From Meiothermus taiwanensis DSM 14542 (lineage in GTDB: Bacteria; Deinococcota; Deinococci; Deinococcales; Thermaceae), in NCBI GenBank assembly GCA_000482765.1, contig AXWR01000008.1, positions 1 to 64,000 on the forward strand: a DNA stretch of 64,000 bases. The letters run 5' to 3'. The notes under the pieces are model-generated. The model was not told where the DNA came from, did no database searches, and saw only the letters and a list, made by a program, of their open reading frames with translations. Made by a program: the position numbers and the translations under genes. Position 1 is the stretch's first letter, and every line of letters begins with the position of its first letter. Shown in pieces: positions 1 through 9,277 of this stretch.

Positions 1-182
1 GGGAAGTCGTGGGGCAGGTAGTCCCACTGAGCACCGGTTCGAACCATCCAGCGCAGGGCGTTGAACACTTCGCGCAGGTCGTACTTGCGCTGGGGTGCTT
101 CCAGCGGGGCGAGGGTCAAATAGGGCAGCACCAGAGCCCATTCCTCATCACGGACGTCCGATGGGTAAGCACGGCGGTTCAT
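1..182 (-). CDS. IS5-family transposase, N-terminal part (cut by window edge)
   Basis: The minus strand from 182 reads about 60 residues beginning [15 protein letters not shown] and continuing through a [18 protein letters not shown] stretch. This is the typical N-terminal insertion-element domain of IS5-family (DUF4096-type) transposases, which precedes the DDE catalytic core. The rest lies off the left edge, so whether the enzyme is intact cannot be told. It points away from the polysaccharide genes and directly abuts a wzz gene that has lost its N-terminus, so the element probably inserted into that gene. The start ATG is chosen because the family motif begins there. Confidence 0.8.
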   Translation of the reverse strand, partial: MNRRAYPSDVRDEEWALVLPYLTLAPLEAPQRKYDLREVFNALRWMVRTGAQWDYLPHDF

Positions 183-231
183 GCTCTAAACATAACTGCA
201 GTGCCTGATTTGGGTAAGGTGGTTTGTAGAT
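1..231 (-). mobile_element. End of an IS5-like insertion sequence
   Basis: The transposase 5' end plus about 50 bases of non-coding DNA. The outer boundary is inferred: from about 232-235 the + strand already reads Wzz-like sequence (REIWLILKRRW), which matches the beginning of the second Wzz in this locus (RDIYLILKRW). The element must therefore end at or just before 231. Its inverted repeat cannot be verified because the other end is outside the window. Confidence 0.6.
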
Positions 232-252
232 TCTAGGGAAATTTGGCTGATA

Positions 253-2114
253 TTGAAACGCAGATGGCAGATCTTGCTTACAGCGCCACTGATCGCTTTG
301 GCTGGAGCTTTGTTGTACTCCTTATTTCTTGCTACACCGCTTTATGCCTCTTCGGCTACTGTGAGTGCCACTTCACTGCAGGTGCAGTCTCAGCTAGAGC
401 AAAAAATACAGGTGCAACAGACCAACCTCCTGCCGGGGTTCGATGCCTTTCGCGCAGTGGCTTTTTCTGAGGAGGTGTTGCGAGAGGTATGGGTAGCTTT
501 GGAGAGGGAAGGTAAGCTGCCTGATGCCTGGCGGGACAGAGACACACGGCCTGGCTTTGAGCCGATGTCTCGCTTCTTTGAACTCAAGGATCGCAGCCCT
601 AAGCAGGGGCAAGGCCAGGCGCTGTTGCCGCAGGGGCTGGTAGTGGAAATGAGCGTCAAGGCACCTGCACCTGCTACAGCGGCTCAAGCAGCCAACCTAT
701 GGGCCTCGGCCACGATCAAGCGGGTCAACGAACTGCCTTTGGGCAGGCTCAAGGCCAGTTTGGGGGCTTTGGATGAGCAGATAGCCCCGGCTGAGAGAGC
801 CTATCGGCAAGCCCAGGCTCGTTGGGAAGCCTTCAACCGTGCTGCCAGCCTACCCCAGGACAAAGCTGAGCTCGAGGCCAAAACCCTTGAACGAGTAAAC
901 CTAGATACCGAGCGAGCGGGCCTCGAGCGCGACCTAGCCGCAGTGGCGGGGCGCATTGCTTACCTGCGGGCGGAGACAGCCAGGCAAGCCCGCATAGTTC
1001 CTAGCAACGCTTCACCGGATCAGATTGTTACCTTGAACCAGCAGCTTGAGGGGGCCAAGGCACAGCTCAGACAGGAAACCGAACGAATGCGCCAGGTTTA
1101 TATCCAGGCTGCTCGTGCGCTGGAAGACTTCCGGAAGAAGGAGCGCATCCCCCAGTGGGATGCCGAGCTAGCTGCTTACACCCAGGCCTATGCTGATGCC
1201 CAGGCTCGTATTCTCACCCTAGAAGTGGAGCGCAGCGCTAAGGAAGCCCGATTGCGATCGGTTGAGGCGGAGCTTTCCCAGGTACCCAGTCTGCTTACCC
1301 TCGAGCGGGAGGTGGGGGCCGATCCCGCGGTGCTAGCAGCGGTGCAGGGAGGTGGCCTGCAGGCTGTGGTGGGGCTCAAGCTCAAAAACCAGGAACTGAA
1401 CCCGGCACATCAGGCCTTGCTATCACAGGCTTTGGGCCTGCGGGCGGATCTGGCCTTTTTAGCCAAGGAGCAGGAGGCGTTGGGGCAAAAAATGGCCGCT
1501 TTGCAAGCCAACATAGCCCGGATCAAATCTCAGATCGCTACCCAGGAGCGTGAAAGAGATGCGCTGGCCCTCGAGTTTGCCAGCAAGAAAGCAGCCTATG
1601 AGGCTCTACGCGTTCGCTTTGATCAGATAGGGCAGCTATCAGCCCGTGAAGTCGGCTTTGACAGCCTTAGCCCTGAATACCAGCGCCTGCGCTCGGCTCT
1701 TATCGATGCCCAAGCGGAAGAGGCTCGCCTTTTGGCGCGCAGATCGATCCTTGAGACCCGCATTGCACAAGTAGATGCGCGCATAGCAGTGCTCAAAACC
1801 CGCCTGGCTAAAGCCCAGATGGAGTCTGATGAGGCCAACCAGGCCCTCGAGCTAAGAACACCTACCTAGCCTTGGTACAGAAGAAAACCGACTTGCAAAT
1901 TGAGCTAGCCAGCACGAGAGATTCCCTTACTCAGGTGATTGCTCCAGCTTATCCTGTCTACCAACCGATATCACCCAAACGACTATTGATTTCGGTGGGC
2001 GCAGTAGTACTGGGTTTCCTTGCAGCCCTCCTATGGGTCTTCCTGGCAGAGGCTTTGCGAGGGGAGCCCCGTCTCGAGCCAGGGGTTGCTGGGGGTGAGG
2101 TACGAATACAGTAA
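253..2114 (+). pseudogene. wzz: wzz chain-length determinant, broken by IS and frameshift
   Basis: This Wzz/GumC-type polysaccharide co-polymerase normally sits in the inner membrane and sets chain length. What remains is an N-terminal membrane segment (residues about 9-30 from the TTG at 253), a long periplasmic coiled coil of about 480 residues, and a C-terminal membrane segment at about 1980-2060. Two lesions are seen. The true N-terminus is missing, since homologous codons run back to about 235, where the IS begins. The frame at 1853 shifts: frame 1 stops at 1867-1869, while frame 3 continues with KNTYLALVQKKTDL. One lost base in GAGCT-AAGAAC would explain it. No tyrosine-kinase domain is present. 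A sequencing error at 1853 is possible, but the 5' loss is independent of it. Confidence 0.8.
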
Positions 2115-2275
2115 GCGCAAGCTGTCTACAGAATGAACATAGGAACTTTTAGAGTGCTGTTACAATGCGCTGGTGCAGTTTAGGGTCACTAATCCACTTT
2201 GCCGGGCAGAACCAATTGATTTTTTGCAGTATTCACCGCAGCTAGCGTTAGTTTGAGCTTCAGGAGTGTTTTGAA

Positions 2276-3544
2276 ATGGTTGCTAGGCTGAGCCAGGTTT
2301 TCCGGGGGCGCACAGCGCAGAACTTGCTAGCTCTTTACGGTGTGCAATTTGCTAACTACCTGCTGCCGCTTATTACACTTCCTTACCTGACTCGAGTGCT
2401 GGGGCCGGAAAGCTGGGGCTCTTTAGTAGTAGTACAGTCGTTTGCGCAGTATTTGAGCCTACTTGTTGAGTATGGCTTTAACCTTTCAGCTACGCGCGAG
2501 GTGGCTAGACGCCGTACCGATAAGCAAAGTTTGTCTGGTTTTTTGGTGGCTGTTTCTGGAGCCAAGCTAATTTTAGCTACGCTAGCTGTTGGCCTGGCAT
2601 TCATTTTGAGTCAATGGGTAGATAATTTGAGTCAAGATCCACGCCTTTTGTGGTGCGGTGTATATTGGGCCATAGCCTTTGGGTTTAGCCCGATATGGTT
2701 TTTTCAGGGCCTGGAGCGCCTACCATTGGTGGCGGGTCTCGAGGTTGGTGCGAAGCTCGCAGTGCTTTTACCTATCTTCATTTTGGTGCGCACACCCGAT
2801 GATGCATGGATTGTTTTGCTTTTGCAAGGCATGGCCTCAACATTGACGGCCGGTCTGGGCCTTTGGCTTGCAGGTCGCGAGGTGAGCTTTCGCCTGCCGA
2901 GCTTACATGAATTAAAAGAGGCTTTTCACTTGGGCTGGACTATGTTTTTATTTCGTAGTGTTGTGAGCTTGTACACGGTAGGTAATGTATTTATCCTTGC
3001 ATTTTTCCTGCCTCCCCAGCAAGTTGCCCTTTACGCTGGAGCCGAGCGGTTGACCAAGGCCCTTTTAGGGATGCTTGAACCGATAAACCGGGCATTCTTT
3101 CCGCGCTTAATTCACCTGGCATCTCAATCGACTAAGGATGCAGCCTATCTGGCACGCCGCGTTGTGTTGGTAATGGGATTAGGAAGTTTAGGCGCTGCCT
3201 TATTATTGTTTGGGGCTGCACCCTTGATTGTGCGCTTGCTGTTGGGCGCAGGCTACGAGGGAGCGGTAGAGGTGATGCGTGTGTTGGTACTGCTATTTCC
3301 AATTGTTGCCTTGTCTAATGCGTTGGGAATCCAGTGGATGTTGGTTTTGGGTAAAGATCGGGCATTCAATGTAATAATCTCATCTGCGGGCTTATTGAAC
3401 TTGCTCCTGGCTTTGTTCTTGATACCTCGAATGGGGCATGTGGGTATGGCCTGTGCGGTTGTTTTAGTGGAGGTTTTCGTGACAGGAACAATTTGGCTCT
3501 ATCTGTGGCAAAGAGGAAAAACACCCTGGCAGGTGCGGACATGA
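2276..3544 (+). CDS. wzx: Wzx-type lipid-linked oligosaccharide flippase
   Basis: The 422-residue protein is almost entirely hydrophobic, with about 12 membrane segments. It opens with the family pattern of RfbX/Wzx flippases (LLALYGVQFANYLLPLITLPYLTRVLGPE, split over residues about 16-45, including the conserved LPYLTRVLG). It would move undecaprenyl-PP-linked repeat units across the inner membrane for polymerisation. An AGGAG sits about 10 bases before the ATG. Its stop overlaps the next start (ATGA), so it is translationally coupled to glf. Composition is closer to the host than that of the following genes. Confidence 0.88.
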   Translation: MVARLSQVFRGRTAQNLLALYGVQFANYLLPLITLPYLTRVLGPESWGSLVVVQSFAQYLSLLVEYGFNLSATREVARRRTDKQSLSGFLVAVSGAKLILATLAVGLAFILSQWVDNLSQDPRLLWCGVYWAIAFGFSPIWFFQGLERLPLVAGLEVGAKLAVLLPIFILVRTPDDAWIVLLLQGMASTLTAGLGLWLAGREVSFRLPSLHELKEAFHLGWTMFLFRSVVSLYTVGNVFILAFFLPPQQVALYAGAERLTKALLGMLEPINRAFFPRLIHLASQSTKDAAYLARRVVLVMGLGSLGAALLLFGAAPLIVRLLLGAGYEGAVEVMRVLVLLFPIVALSNALGIQWMLVLGKDRAFNVIISSAGLLNLLLALFLIPRMGHVGMACAVVLVEVFVTGTIWLYLWQRGKTPWQVRT

Positions 3545-4677
3545 AGGTGGATTGGCTTATTGTTGGTGCTGGTTTTACAGGTGCTGTTCTAGCCGAGCGG
3601 ATAGCCTCGCAGATGGGTCAAAAAGTTTTAGTGGTTGAAAGAAGAAATCATATAGGTGGAAATGCTTATGACTATTATAACGAGCATGGAGTCCTTGTAC
3701 ATAAGTACGGCCCCCACATCTTTCACACCAACAGCAAAAAAGTTTGGGACTATCTATCACAATTTACTGAGTGGCGCCCCTACTACCATCGGGTGTTGGC
3801 TTCGGTAGATGGTAAGTTGGTTCCTGTACCTTTCAACCTTAACTCTCTATACGCGCTTTTCCCTCCCAAGTACGCAGAGCGCCTAGAAGAAAAGCTAATT
3901 TGTAGCTACGGTTTTGGTGTAAAAGTACCCATCCTAAGGATGAGGGAAGCAGAAGATGCCGAACTGCGCTTTCTGGCCGAGTACATCTACAAGAACGTAT
4001 TTTATGGCTATACCCTTAAACAGTGGGAGTTGAAGCCGGAGGAACTAGATCCTAGTGTGACAGGTAGGGTGCCGGTATATATTTCCCGAGATGACCGTTA
4101 CTTCCAGGATACTTACCAGGCTATGCCTAAGCATGGTTATACACTAATGTTTAATCGTATGTTATTTCACAAAAACATCAAGGTTTTGCTCAACACAAGT
4201 TACCGTGAAATAGTGACTGAAATTCACTTCAATCGCATGATTTATACTGGCCCTATAGATGCATACTTTGACTATATGTACGGTCCCTTGCCTTACCGGA
4301 GTCTCCAGTTCAAGTTTGTGACTCTTGAAGAGGAGTGGCATCAGTCGGTTGGCACAATTAACTATCCTAACGAATACGACTTTACCCGTATCACAGAACA
4401 AAAATACCTTACTGGACAACGGTTACCGCGAACGACCCTAGTCGTAGAATACCCTCAAGCTTACCAACCAACAAACAACCACTGTGAACCATATTACCCA
4501 ATACCCAGAGAAGACAACCGCGCAATACATGCCCTCTATGAAAGGGAAGTAAAAAAGTTGCGAGGTACAGTGCTCTTTGCAGGCCGGCTCGCGGATTATA
4601 AGTACTACAATATGGATCAAGCAGTGGCTAGAGCCTTAAAACTTTTTGAAGAAGAAATCTTGACTAAAGAGAGATAA
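3541..4677 (+). CDS. glf: UDP-galactopyranose mutase
   Basis: It converts UDP-galactopyranose to UDP-galactofuranose with FAD in the cytoplasm, so the polymer probably contains Galf. Seen: an N-terminal FAD-binding GAGFTGAVLAE (residues about 9-19), the signature KYGPHIFHTNSKKVW (about 58-72), and a C-terminal GRLADYKYYNMDQAVARAL that closes the FAD site. The 378-residue length is normal for bacterial Glf. The ATG at 3541 is chosen over an earlier in-frame start because it overlaps the wzx stop and begins the conserved fold directly. The gene is distinctly AT-rich, with rare-looking codons compared with the host cluster, which suggests transfer. Confidence 0.95.
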   Translation: MKVDWLIVGAGFTGAVLAERIASQMGQKVLVVERRNHIGGNAYDYYNEHGVLVHKYGPHIFHTNSKKVWDYLSQFTEWRPYYHRVLASVDGKLVPVPFNLNSLYALFPPKYAERLEEKLICSYGFGVKVPILRMREAEDAELRFLAEYIYKNVFYGYTLKQWELKPEELDPSVTGRVPVYISRDDRYFQDTYQAMPKHGYTLMFNRMLFHKNIKVLLNTSYREIVTEIHFNRMIYTGPIDAYFDYMYGPLPYRSLQFKFVTLEEEWHQSVGTINYPNEYDFTRITEQKYLTGQRLPRTTLVVEYPQAYQPTNNHCEPYYPIPREDNRAIHALYEREVKKLRGTVLFAGRLADYKYYNMDQAVARALKLFEEEILTKER

Positions 4678-4679
4678 GT

Positions 4680-5852
4680 ATGGCAACTGTAAACATATTC
4701 GTCCCAGCTTTTCATGGCAAGAAGTTTAGTGGGGGCTTATTAACAGTTTTTGAGTATGCCAATGGGCTTGTTGAAAAGGGGCACATTGTTAGGGTTATTC
4801 CAATAGAGCCTTCTCCCCGCCCTGAATGGTTTCAAGCAAAGTTTGAGATGGTCTCGTCAAGAATATCCATAGCGCAACTACTCAGCTCTTTAATAGAATT
4901 TCCGCTTGCTGCGCTTAGGAAAGACAAAAGAGGAATAAAAGAGGCCGTGGGTAAAGTAATGATTCATTTTGCCCGAGGTGCATCTTACAGCTTTCGTCGA
5001 GCTAGACAGATTGAGATGTTGAGAGATCAAGTACCCTCGGCTGATGTAACCTTGGCCACGTCCTATCTTACAGCTCTGCCGGTCTACTTATATGGTTCAG
5101 GACGGAAATATTACTTTGCTCAACACTACGAACCTCTTTTCTCAATAGACGAAGAATTCCCTGATTTGGCATTTATAGATGCTTATGTTACCTATTATTT
5201 ACCGAATATGCAGATTATTGCTAACTCAACCTGGCTGGCCAAGAAGCTTTCTGAACAAACGAGTAAAGAAATACCCGTTTGTCTGAATGCAATTGATCAT
5301 TCAGTATTTTTTCCAGATGGTAACCCACCTGATCCCAAAGAAAAGTTTGTAGTTATTAGCTATGGTGGACGTTTGGCAAAATGGAAAGGGTTTCAGGAGG
5401 CGGCTGAGGCCATTCGAATAGCTAAAAGGCGTATACCGCATCTAGAATGGCGAGTCTTCGGAGACGCTTTATTGCCTCCAAATAATTCCATAGCGCCTTA
5501 TATCCCATTGGGTTTTATAACCGGAGAAAAGCTAAGACGAGCCTATTCGACTTCTCATGTACTACTTGCTAGTTCTTGGTATGAGAGTTTCCCCCTTTTC
5601 CCTTTAGAAGCAATGGCCTGTGGTACTGCGGTAATAACCACTTCATATGGTACCGAAGATTATGCCGAGCATATGTACAATGCTCTTATAGTGCCTTCCC
5701 GTGAACCTCAAAAAATGGCTGAGGCCATAATCCGACTATATGAGGACGATACTCTGCGCAGGTCTTTGGTTGATAAGGGAAAGAAGAGTGCGAAAAAATA
5801 CAATTGGGAACATTCAGTTGCAAGGATGGCGGAGTTGTTGGAGCTAAACTAA
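4680..5852 (+). CDS. Glycosyltransferase family 4 (GT-B)
   Basis: A 390-residue GT-B enzyme. The C-terminal nucleotide-sugar domain shows the retaining GT4 signature ESFPLFPLEAMACGTAV with the E-x7-E pair at about residues 302-310, preceded by a VISYGGRLAKWKGFQEA start of the second Rossmann fold. The sugar and linkage cannot be read from sequence. The start lies 2 bases after the glf stop, so both are in one operon. It is AT-rich like glf. Confidence 0.85.
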   Translation: MATVNIFVPAFHGKKFSGGLLTVFEYANGLVEKGHIVRVIPIEPSPRPEWFQAKFEMVSSRISIAQLLSSLIEFPLAALRKDKRGIKEAVGKVMIHFARGASYSFRRARQIEMLRDQVPSADVTLATSYLTALPVYLYGSGRKYYFAQHYEPLFSIDEEFPDLAFIDAYVTYYLPNMQIIANSTWLAKKLSEQTSKEIPVCLNAIDHSVFFPDGNPPDPKEKFVVISYGGRLAKWKGFQEAAEAIRIAKRRIPHLEWRVFGDALLPPNNSIAPYIPLGFITGEKLRRAYSTSHVLLASSWYESFPLFPLEAMACGTAVITTSYGTEDYAEHMYNALIVPSREPQKMAEAIIRLYEDDTLRRSLVDKGKKSAKKYNWEHSVARMAELLELN

Positions 5853-6706
5853 TGAAAGTAGTGTATGTGATTATTCTAAACTGGAATGGTTGGCAAGATA
5901 CAGTCAAATGTATTGACTCGCTAAAATCCCTTACATATCCCAACTATAAAATAGTAGTCTTGGACAATGCCTCTACAAACGACTCTGTGGTGCGTATTCG
6001 TGAGGCACACCCCGACATTACCGTTATTGAAACGGGAGCTAACCTTGGTTTTGCTGGAGGAAATAATGTTGGCATTCGATATGCGCTTGAGCATGGAGCA
6101 GGTTACATATGGCTTCTCAACAACGACACTATTGCTAGCCCCGGTGCCCTAGCAGCAATGATAGAAGTTGCAGAAAGCGACCCAAAGATTGGGGCAGTTG
6201 GATCGGTGTTGTACTACATGAATCAACCCGAAAAGGTACAGGCCTGGGGTGGAGGCCAGGTAAACCTGCTTACCGGGCGCTCTCGCCACCTCTTGGCTCC
6301 AGGCGACCTTCACTATATTACGGGGGCTAGTATGCTTTTGCGCAGAGAAGCCCTCGAGCAGGTGGGTTTGCTAGATGAGGGGTTTTTTATGTACTGGGAA
6401 GACACTGATTTGAGCTTTCGCTTGCGGCAAAAGGGGTGGATGATAACGGTGGCTCCAAATTCGCGAGTGCTGCATAAAGAGTCTGCTAGCGCGAAAAAGG
6501 GTAGCTCCCAACAGGATATCTGGTACAATGCCTCAGCGGTGCGCTTTTTTCGCCGACACGCTATGTTTCCTTTTCTTCCGATCACACTTGGCGTTGGGGG
6601 GCGTATTCTCAAGCGGTTACTGCTGGGGGATTGGAGGAGAGTACGTTCTGTGTGGCTAGGCTATAAAAGGGGAATGGAGGCTACTCGGTTTACAACACGA
6701 GGGTGA
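5852..6706 (+). CDS. Glycosyltransferase family 2, rhamnosyltransferase-like
   Basis: A GT-A fold enzyme of 284 residues. It begins VYVIILNWNGWQDTVKCI, has the acidic LLNNDT motif (DXD equivalent, about residue 90) and the family motif FFMYWEDTDLSFRLRQKGW (about residues 175-195). This subgroup includes dTDP-rhamnosyl- and galactofuranosyltransferases; the latter would fit the glf neighbour, but that is inference. The ATG shares bases with the preceding TAA stop (TAATG). An earlier in-frame ATG at 5804 would overlap the previous gene by 49 bases and adds no conserved sequence. Confidence 0.85.
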   Translation: MKVVYVIILNWNGWQDTVKCIDSLKSLTYPNYKIVVLDNASTNDSVVRIREAHPDITVIETGANLGFAGGNNVGIRYALEHGAGYIWLLNNDTIASPGALAAMIEVAESDPKIGAVGSVLYYMNQPEKVQAWGGGQVNLLTGRSRHLLAPGDLHYITGASMLLRREALEQVGLLDEGFFMYWEDTDLSFRLRQKGWMITVAPNSRVLHKESASAKKGSSQQDIWYNASAVRFFRRHAMFPFLPITLGVGGRILKRLLLGDWRRVRSVWLGYKRGMEATRFTTRG

Positions 6707-6793
6707 GTACTGCGAGTGCATCGGAATCCACTGGTTAAGGTTTTAATCCGGTAAATGGTTAGTTTTTTGTACGCCTTTTAGAGCATCTAAATT

Positions 6794-8197
6794 ATGTTAC
6801 TTACTGCAACTGGTGCATTAGTGTTGGTAACAGCCATTGTGCTTTTTTTTCGCTCTTCGTTTGCTCTACTCTTATTTGTTTTAGTTTCGATACCGTTTTC
6901 GGCTACAGCTGTTTTCAACCTGCAATCTGAGGATGGAGCCAGCATAAGCGCAACACTGGTTTTAGTAATCATGTATATCTTTAGAAGAACTTTGACAACG
7001 TTGCTAGAAGGACGCATTCGCCTAGTAGGACGAACACCCTTAGCATTATTAGCTGTGTTTATAGGAGCGCTGGGATTGTCACTTGCCACGCCTTTATTAA
7101 GTCCGGGAATAACATTTACAGGTGTTGATCCTAAGGGAGCACTTGAGGCAACTTTCACTCTTTACTTTAGTGTGGAACATCTAAAAAATCTGGCATATTT
7201 TTTAGTTTGGGGCTTGTTTATCTTATTTGCAACATCAGATGTAACTACCTTGGATCGTTTGAAGGTTGTGCTAAGAGTTCTTCTGTACACGGGAGTCTTT
7301 GTTAGCTTGTGGGGATGGATGCAGGTAATTCTAAGTATACTAGGTATGCCCTATCCCTTCTATATTTTTAATAACTCCACAAACGGTTTTCTTCAAGGCT
7401 ACAAACAAGTTATTGAGGAACTCAACATTAGCCGAATGTCATCAGTGTCTGCTGAGCCTTCAGTATTTGCTGCATACATTTTAGTGCTTCTCTCCTTGCT
7501 CCTGGGTTTTTTGCTCGTTGGTGTGCCTGTGTTGGATATCCACAGAGATCGTTGGTTGGCGTTGTTTTTTGCATTGACCGCCATGGCATCAACCGCGGCT
7601 ACTGCCTATACTGGCTTATTGCTTTTAATCTTTTTTATTGTAGTTTCCTTGCCATATGTGCGGGCCAAGACACTAGCCCTCTTTGCTTTGATACTGGCAG
7701 CTTTGCTGCTCACTTCAACTGTGCTGGCTGTTCTTTATTGGAGTGTTCCCCTGGTTCAACAAGTAGTTGATAGTGTGATATTCAGTCGAAAGGATTCCTT
7801 TTCTTTTAGCCAAAGATTTTTGTCGATAATATATGCTCTGCAAAACTTCGCTGATTTCCCTGTTTTGGGCATGGGTATTAACTCGGTTACCGTGTATAGC
7901 TTACCTTTTTGGTTGCTGGCCAACACCGGTGTTCTTGGTTTTTTTACATTTTACATGTTTTACTCATCGCTTTTTCGAGCGCCTTTAGCTCTATTGCGGA
8001 ATCCGGGTATGCCGAACTGGCTAAGGGGTTTAGCATTAGGAAACTTATTCGCCCTTTCTTTGCTCTTGTTTATAACTGCTTTGACTGGTTTTCCCTACGT
8101 CTTTGGCTATTTTTGGCTTCCTATATTTCTTGCCATCAGTCAAGAACACTTTCTTACCAAGAGCAAAAAAACTCTTGGTTCAGTGCTTGCGGGGTAG
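6794..8197 (+). CDS. Wzy-like O-antigen/EPS polymerase, membrane protein
   Basis: A 467-residue integral membrane protein with about 11 hydrophobic segments and a large central extracytoplasmic loop, as in Wzy/WaaL proteins. The loop contains NGFLQGYKQVIEELNISRMSSVSAEPSVFAAY; the SAEPSVFAAY element and the later FADFPVLGMGINSV element resemble polymerase motifs. It probably polymerises repeat units at the outer face of the inner membrane. An 87-base gap separates it from the upstream gene. Low sequence conservation is normal for Wzy, so the call rests on topology and context. Confidence 0.65.
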   Translation: MLLTATGALVLVTAIVLFFRSSFALLLFVLVSIPFSATAVFNLQSEDGASISATLVLVIMYIFRRTLTTLLEGRIRLVGRTPLALLAVFIGALGLSLATPLLSPGITFTGVDPKGALEATFTLYFSVEHLKNLAYFLVWGLFILFATSDVTTLDRLKVVLRVLLYTGVFVSLWGWMQVILSILGMPYPFYIFNNSTNGFLQGYKQVIEELNISRMSSVSAEPSVFAAYILVLLSLLLGFLLVGVPVLDIHRDRWLALFFALTAMASTAATAYTGLLLLIFFIVVSLPYVRAKTLALFALILAALLLTSTVLAVLYWSVPLVQQVVDSVIFSRKDSFSFSQRFLSIIYALQNFADFPVLGMGINSVTVYSLPFWLLANTGVLGFFTFYMFYSSLFRAPLALLRNPGMPNWLRGLALGNLFALSLLLFITALTGFPYVFGYFWLPIFLAISQEHFLTKSKKTLGSVLAG

Positions 8198-8201
8198 ATG
8201 G

Positions 8202-9248
8202 ATGATGCGAATAGCTATGGTCAGTCCCACGCCTCCTGTTAATTGCGGTGTGGTCGACTACACTGCTAGGTTAATCAAGTACCTAAGAGCAGAGGGGCAC
8301 GAGGTTTTGCCTGTAGACAGCCCTCATTGGGGCTTAGTTTACAGCCGTTCTATTTATAAAAAGATAGTCAATTACAATCCCGATATCTTACACATTCAAT
8401 ATCCTACAGTACCTTATGGAAGGGGTTTGGCGCCTCAGGCCTTGGTCTTTTTATCCCGTGCCTACCCTACTGTAGTTACAATCCACGAGTTTAGCCAAAG
8501 CCATCTCTTAAGGCGTGTTGCTATTACCCCCTTTGCTATCGCTGCTCGGCGTCTAATTTTTACCAACCTTTATGAGCAAACTGCTCTAAGTAAGTGGTTC
8601 CCTCTAATAAAGGTTCGATCTGAGGTTATACCAATAGGAAGCAATATACCGTTCTTAGATGATGAAATTCCGCGCGATCCTAATATAGTAGTCTTCTTTG
8701 GTTTAATAAGGCCCAATCGAGGATTGGAGGAATTTATTGCTCTGGTGCGCCAGGCAATTGTGCATAAGAAACCTTATAGTTTTAAGATTATTGGTAGCCC
8801 TCAAGAAGGTGTAGAGGGATACTTTCTGGCTCTAAAACAACAAACCCAGGAATTGCCCAATTTAGCTTGGAACGTAGGTTTAGACCCTGAAAGTGTGGCT
8901 CGGGAGTTGGCGAAGGCCACTTTTGCTTACCTCCACTTCCCAGATGGTGCCTCGGAACGCCGCGCCTCCTTACTAGCTGCTATAGGAAACGGAGTGGTAG
9001 TGCTCACTACCAAGGGTTTACAAACCCCTCCGATATTTAGTGGCGCAGTTGAGTTTGTTGAAAGTCCAGCTCAGGCATTGAAAGTTTTAGACGAGCTGAG
9101 GTTCGCGCGCGAAAGACTCAATTTGATGTCGCAGAGAGCACGAGAGATAGCAGGTTTATTTTCGTGGGATATGATTGCACGATTACACATTCAGGTGTAT
9201 AAACAGATGACTAATTCGGGGAAGAACCTGACGCCCAGTAGCAAATAA
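8202..9248 (+). CDS. Glycosyltransferase, GT-B fold, family-4-like
   Basis: The 348-residue product starts MMRIAMVSPTPPVNCGVVDYTARL, a typical N-terminal acceptor-binding loop of GT4 enzymes that begin with a Gly-containing loop near the N-terminus. The second Rossmann domain opens at FFGLIRPNRGLEEFIAL (about residue 165). The usual E-x7-E pair is not clear: the corresponding stretch reads FPDGASERRASLLAAIGNG, so the catalytic details may differ. Start chosen at the MM pair (8202) because the longer frame overlaps the preceding wzy gene by nearly 100 bases. A hairpin follows the stop. Confidence 0.75.
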   Translation: MMRIAMVSPTPPVNCGVVDYTARLIKYLRAEGHEVLPVDSPHWGLVYSRSIYKKIVNYNPDILHIQYPTVPYGRGLAPQALVFLSRAYPTVVTIHEFSQSHLLRRVAITPFAIAARRLIFTNLYEQTALSKWFPLIKVRSEVIPIGSNIPFLDDEIPRDPNIVVFFGLIRPNRGLEEFIALVRQAIVHKKPYSFKIIGSPQEGVEGYFLALKQQTQELPNLAWNVGLDPESVARELAKATFAYLHFPDGASERRASLLAAIGNGVVVLTTKGLQTPPIFSGAVEFVESPAQALKVLDELRFARERLNLMSQRAREIAGLFSWDMIARLHIQVYKQMTNSGKNLTPSSK

Positions 9249-9277
9249 GGGACGGGGTGGGCAACATTACCCGTCCC
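9249..9277 (+). terminator. Hairpin after the first glycosyltransferase operon
   Basis: A perfect 8-base stem GGGACGGG/CCCGTCCC (9249-9256 with 9270-9277) with a 13-base loop begins right after the stop codon. There is no T-tract, so termination by it alone is uncertain; it may instead protect the mRNA 3' end. Confidence 0.45.

Noticed and set aside
8103..8201. Longer N-terminus for the third glycosyltransferase
   Set aside because: It would overlap the wzy-like gene by nearly 100 bases; the conserved GT start (MRIAMVSPTPP) begins at 8202-8205.
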